From Aliarcobacter butzleri (GTDB taxonomy: Bacteria > Campylobacterota > Campylobacteria > Campylobacterales > Arcobacteraceae), in the NCBI GenBank assembly GCA_012522985.1, contig JAAYJJ010000175.1, positions 1 through 7,485 on the forward strand: 7,485 bases of DNA, in the 5' to 3' direction. The notes beneath the pieces were generated by a model, which worked only from the letters and a program-made list of their open reading frames with translations, was not told the DNA's origin and ran no database searches. The position numbers and the translations under genes are program-made. This document shows, in pieces, positions 7,463 to 7,485 of this stretch (its first letter is position 1; each line of letters begins with the position of its first letter).

Positions 7463-7485
7463 AATAAATAAATATTTTTATATTG

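Noticed and set aside
7472..7485. A/T-rich TATAAAAAT as a -10 promoter element for the ABC-F gene
   Set aside because: It is too close to the window edge to see a matching upstream element, and such A/T strings are common in this AT-rich genome.

Overview
The window comes from an AT-rich bacterial chromosome (my rough estimate is about one third G+C). Heavy use of ATA for Ile, AGA for Arg and TTA for Leu, together with the protein sequences, suggests a Campylobacterota member (Arcobacter, Sulfurimonas or Sulfurospirillum type). The genus is a guess. Coding density is near total: genes overlap or are separated by only 2 to 13 bases, and no gap is longer than about 32 bases.

Plus strand, 1-5171: the distal part of a drug or solvent efflux operon. 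It holds an RND (HAE1 family) inner-membrane proton/drug antiporter that is cut by the left edge, then a NodT-family outer-membrane lipoprotein channel whose ATG overlaps the RND stop (ATGA), then a complete Bcr/CflA-type MFS exporter 13 bases further on. The periplasmic adaptor that would complete the tripartite pump is expected just left of the window. Together the three genes would move toxic compounds from the cytoplasm to the periplasm (MFS) and from the periplasm or inner membrane to the outside (RND plus outer-membrane channel).

Minus strand, 7453-5178: a second transcription unit, convergent with the first. It holds a YbiT-type ABC-F ATPase gene followed 2 bases later by ung (uracil-DNA glycosylase). 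The convergent stop codons are 6 bases apart and lie in or beside a perfect 8-bp inverted repeat.

The most notable point is that the ABC-F reading frame is intact over 533 codons except for one in-frame TGA at codon 29, just before the Walker A motif of the first ATPase domain, where relatives have Arg. An annotation that simply starts at the next in-frame ATG (7144) hides this: it gives a 430-residue protein lacking the first Walker A. The TGA could be a sequencing error, a recent nonsense mutation, or less likely recoding. I see no new defence, mobile or RNA system in the window. The rest is ordinary efflux and housekeeping content.
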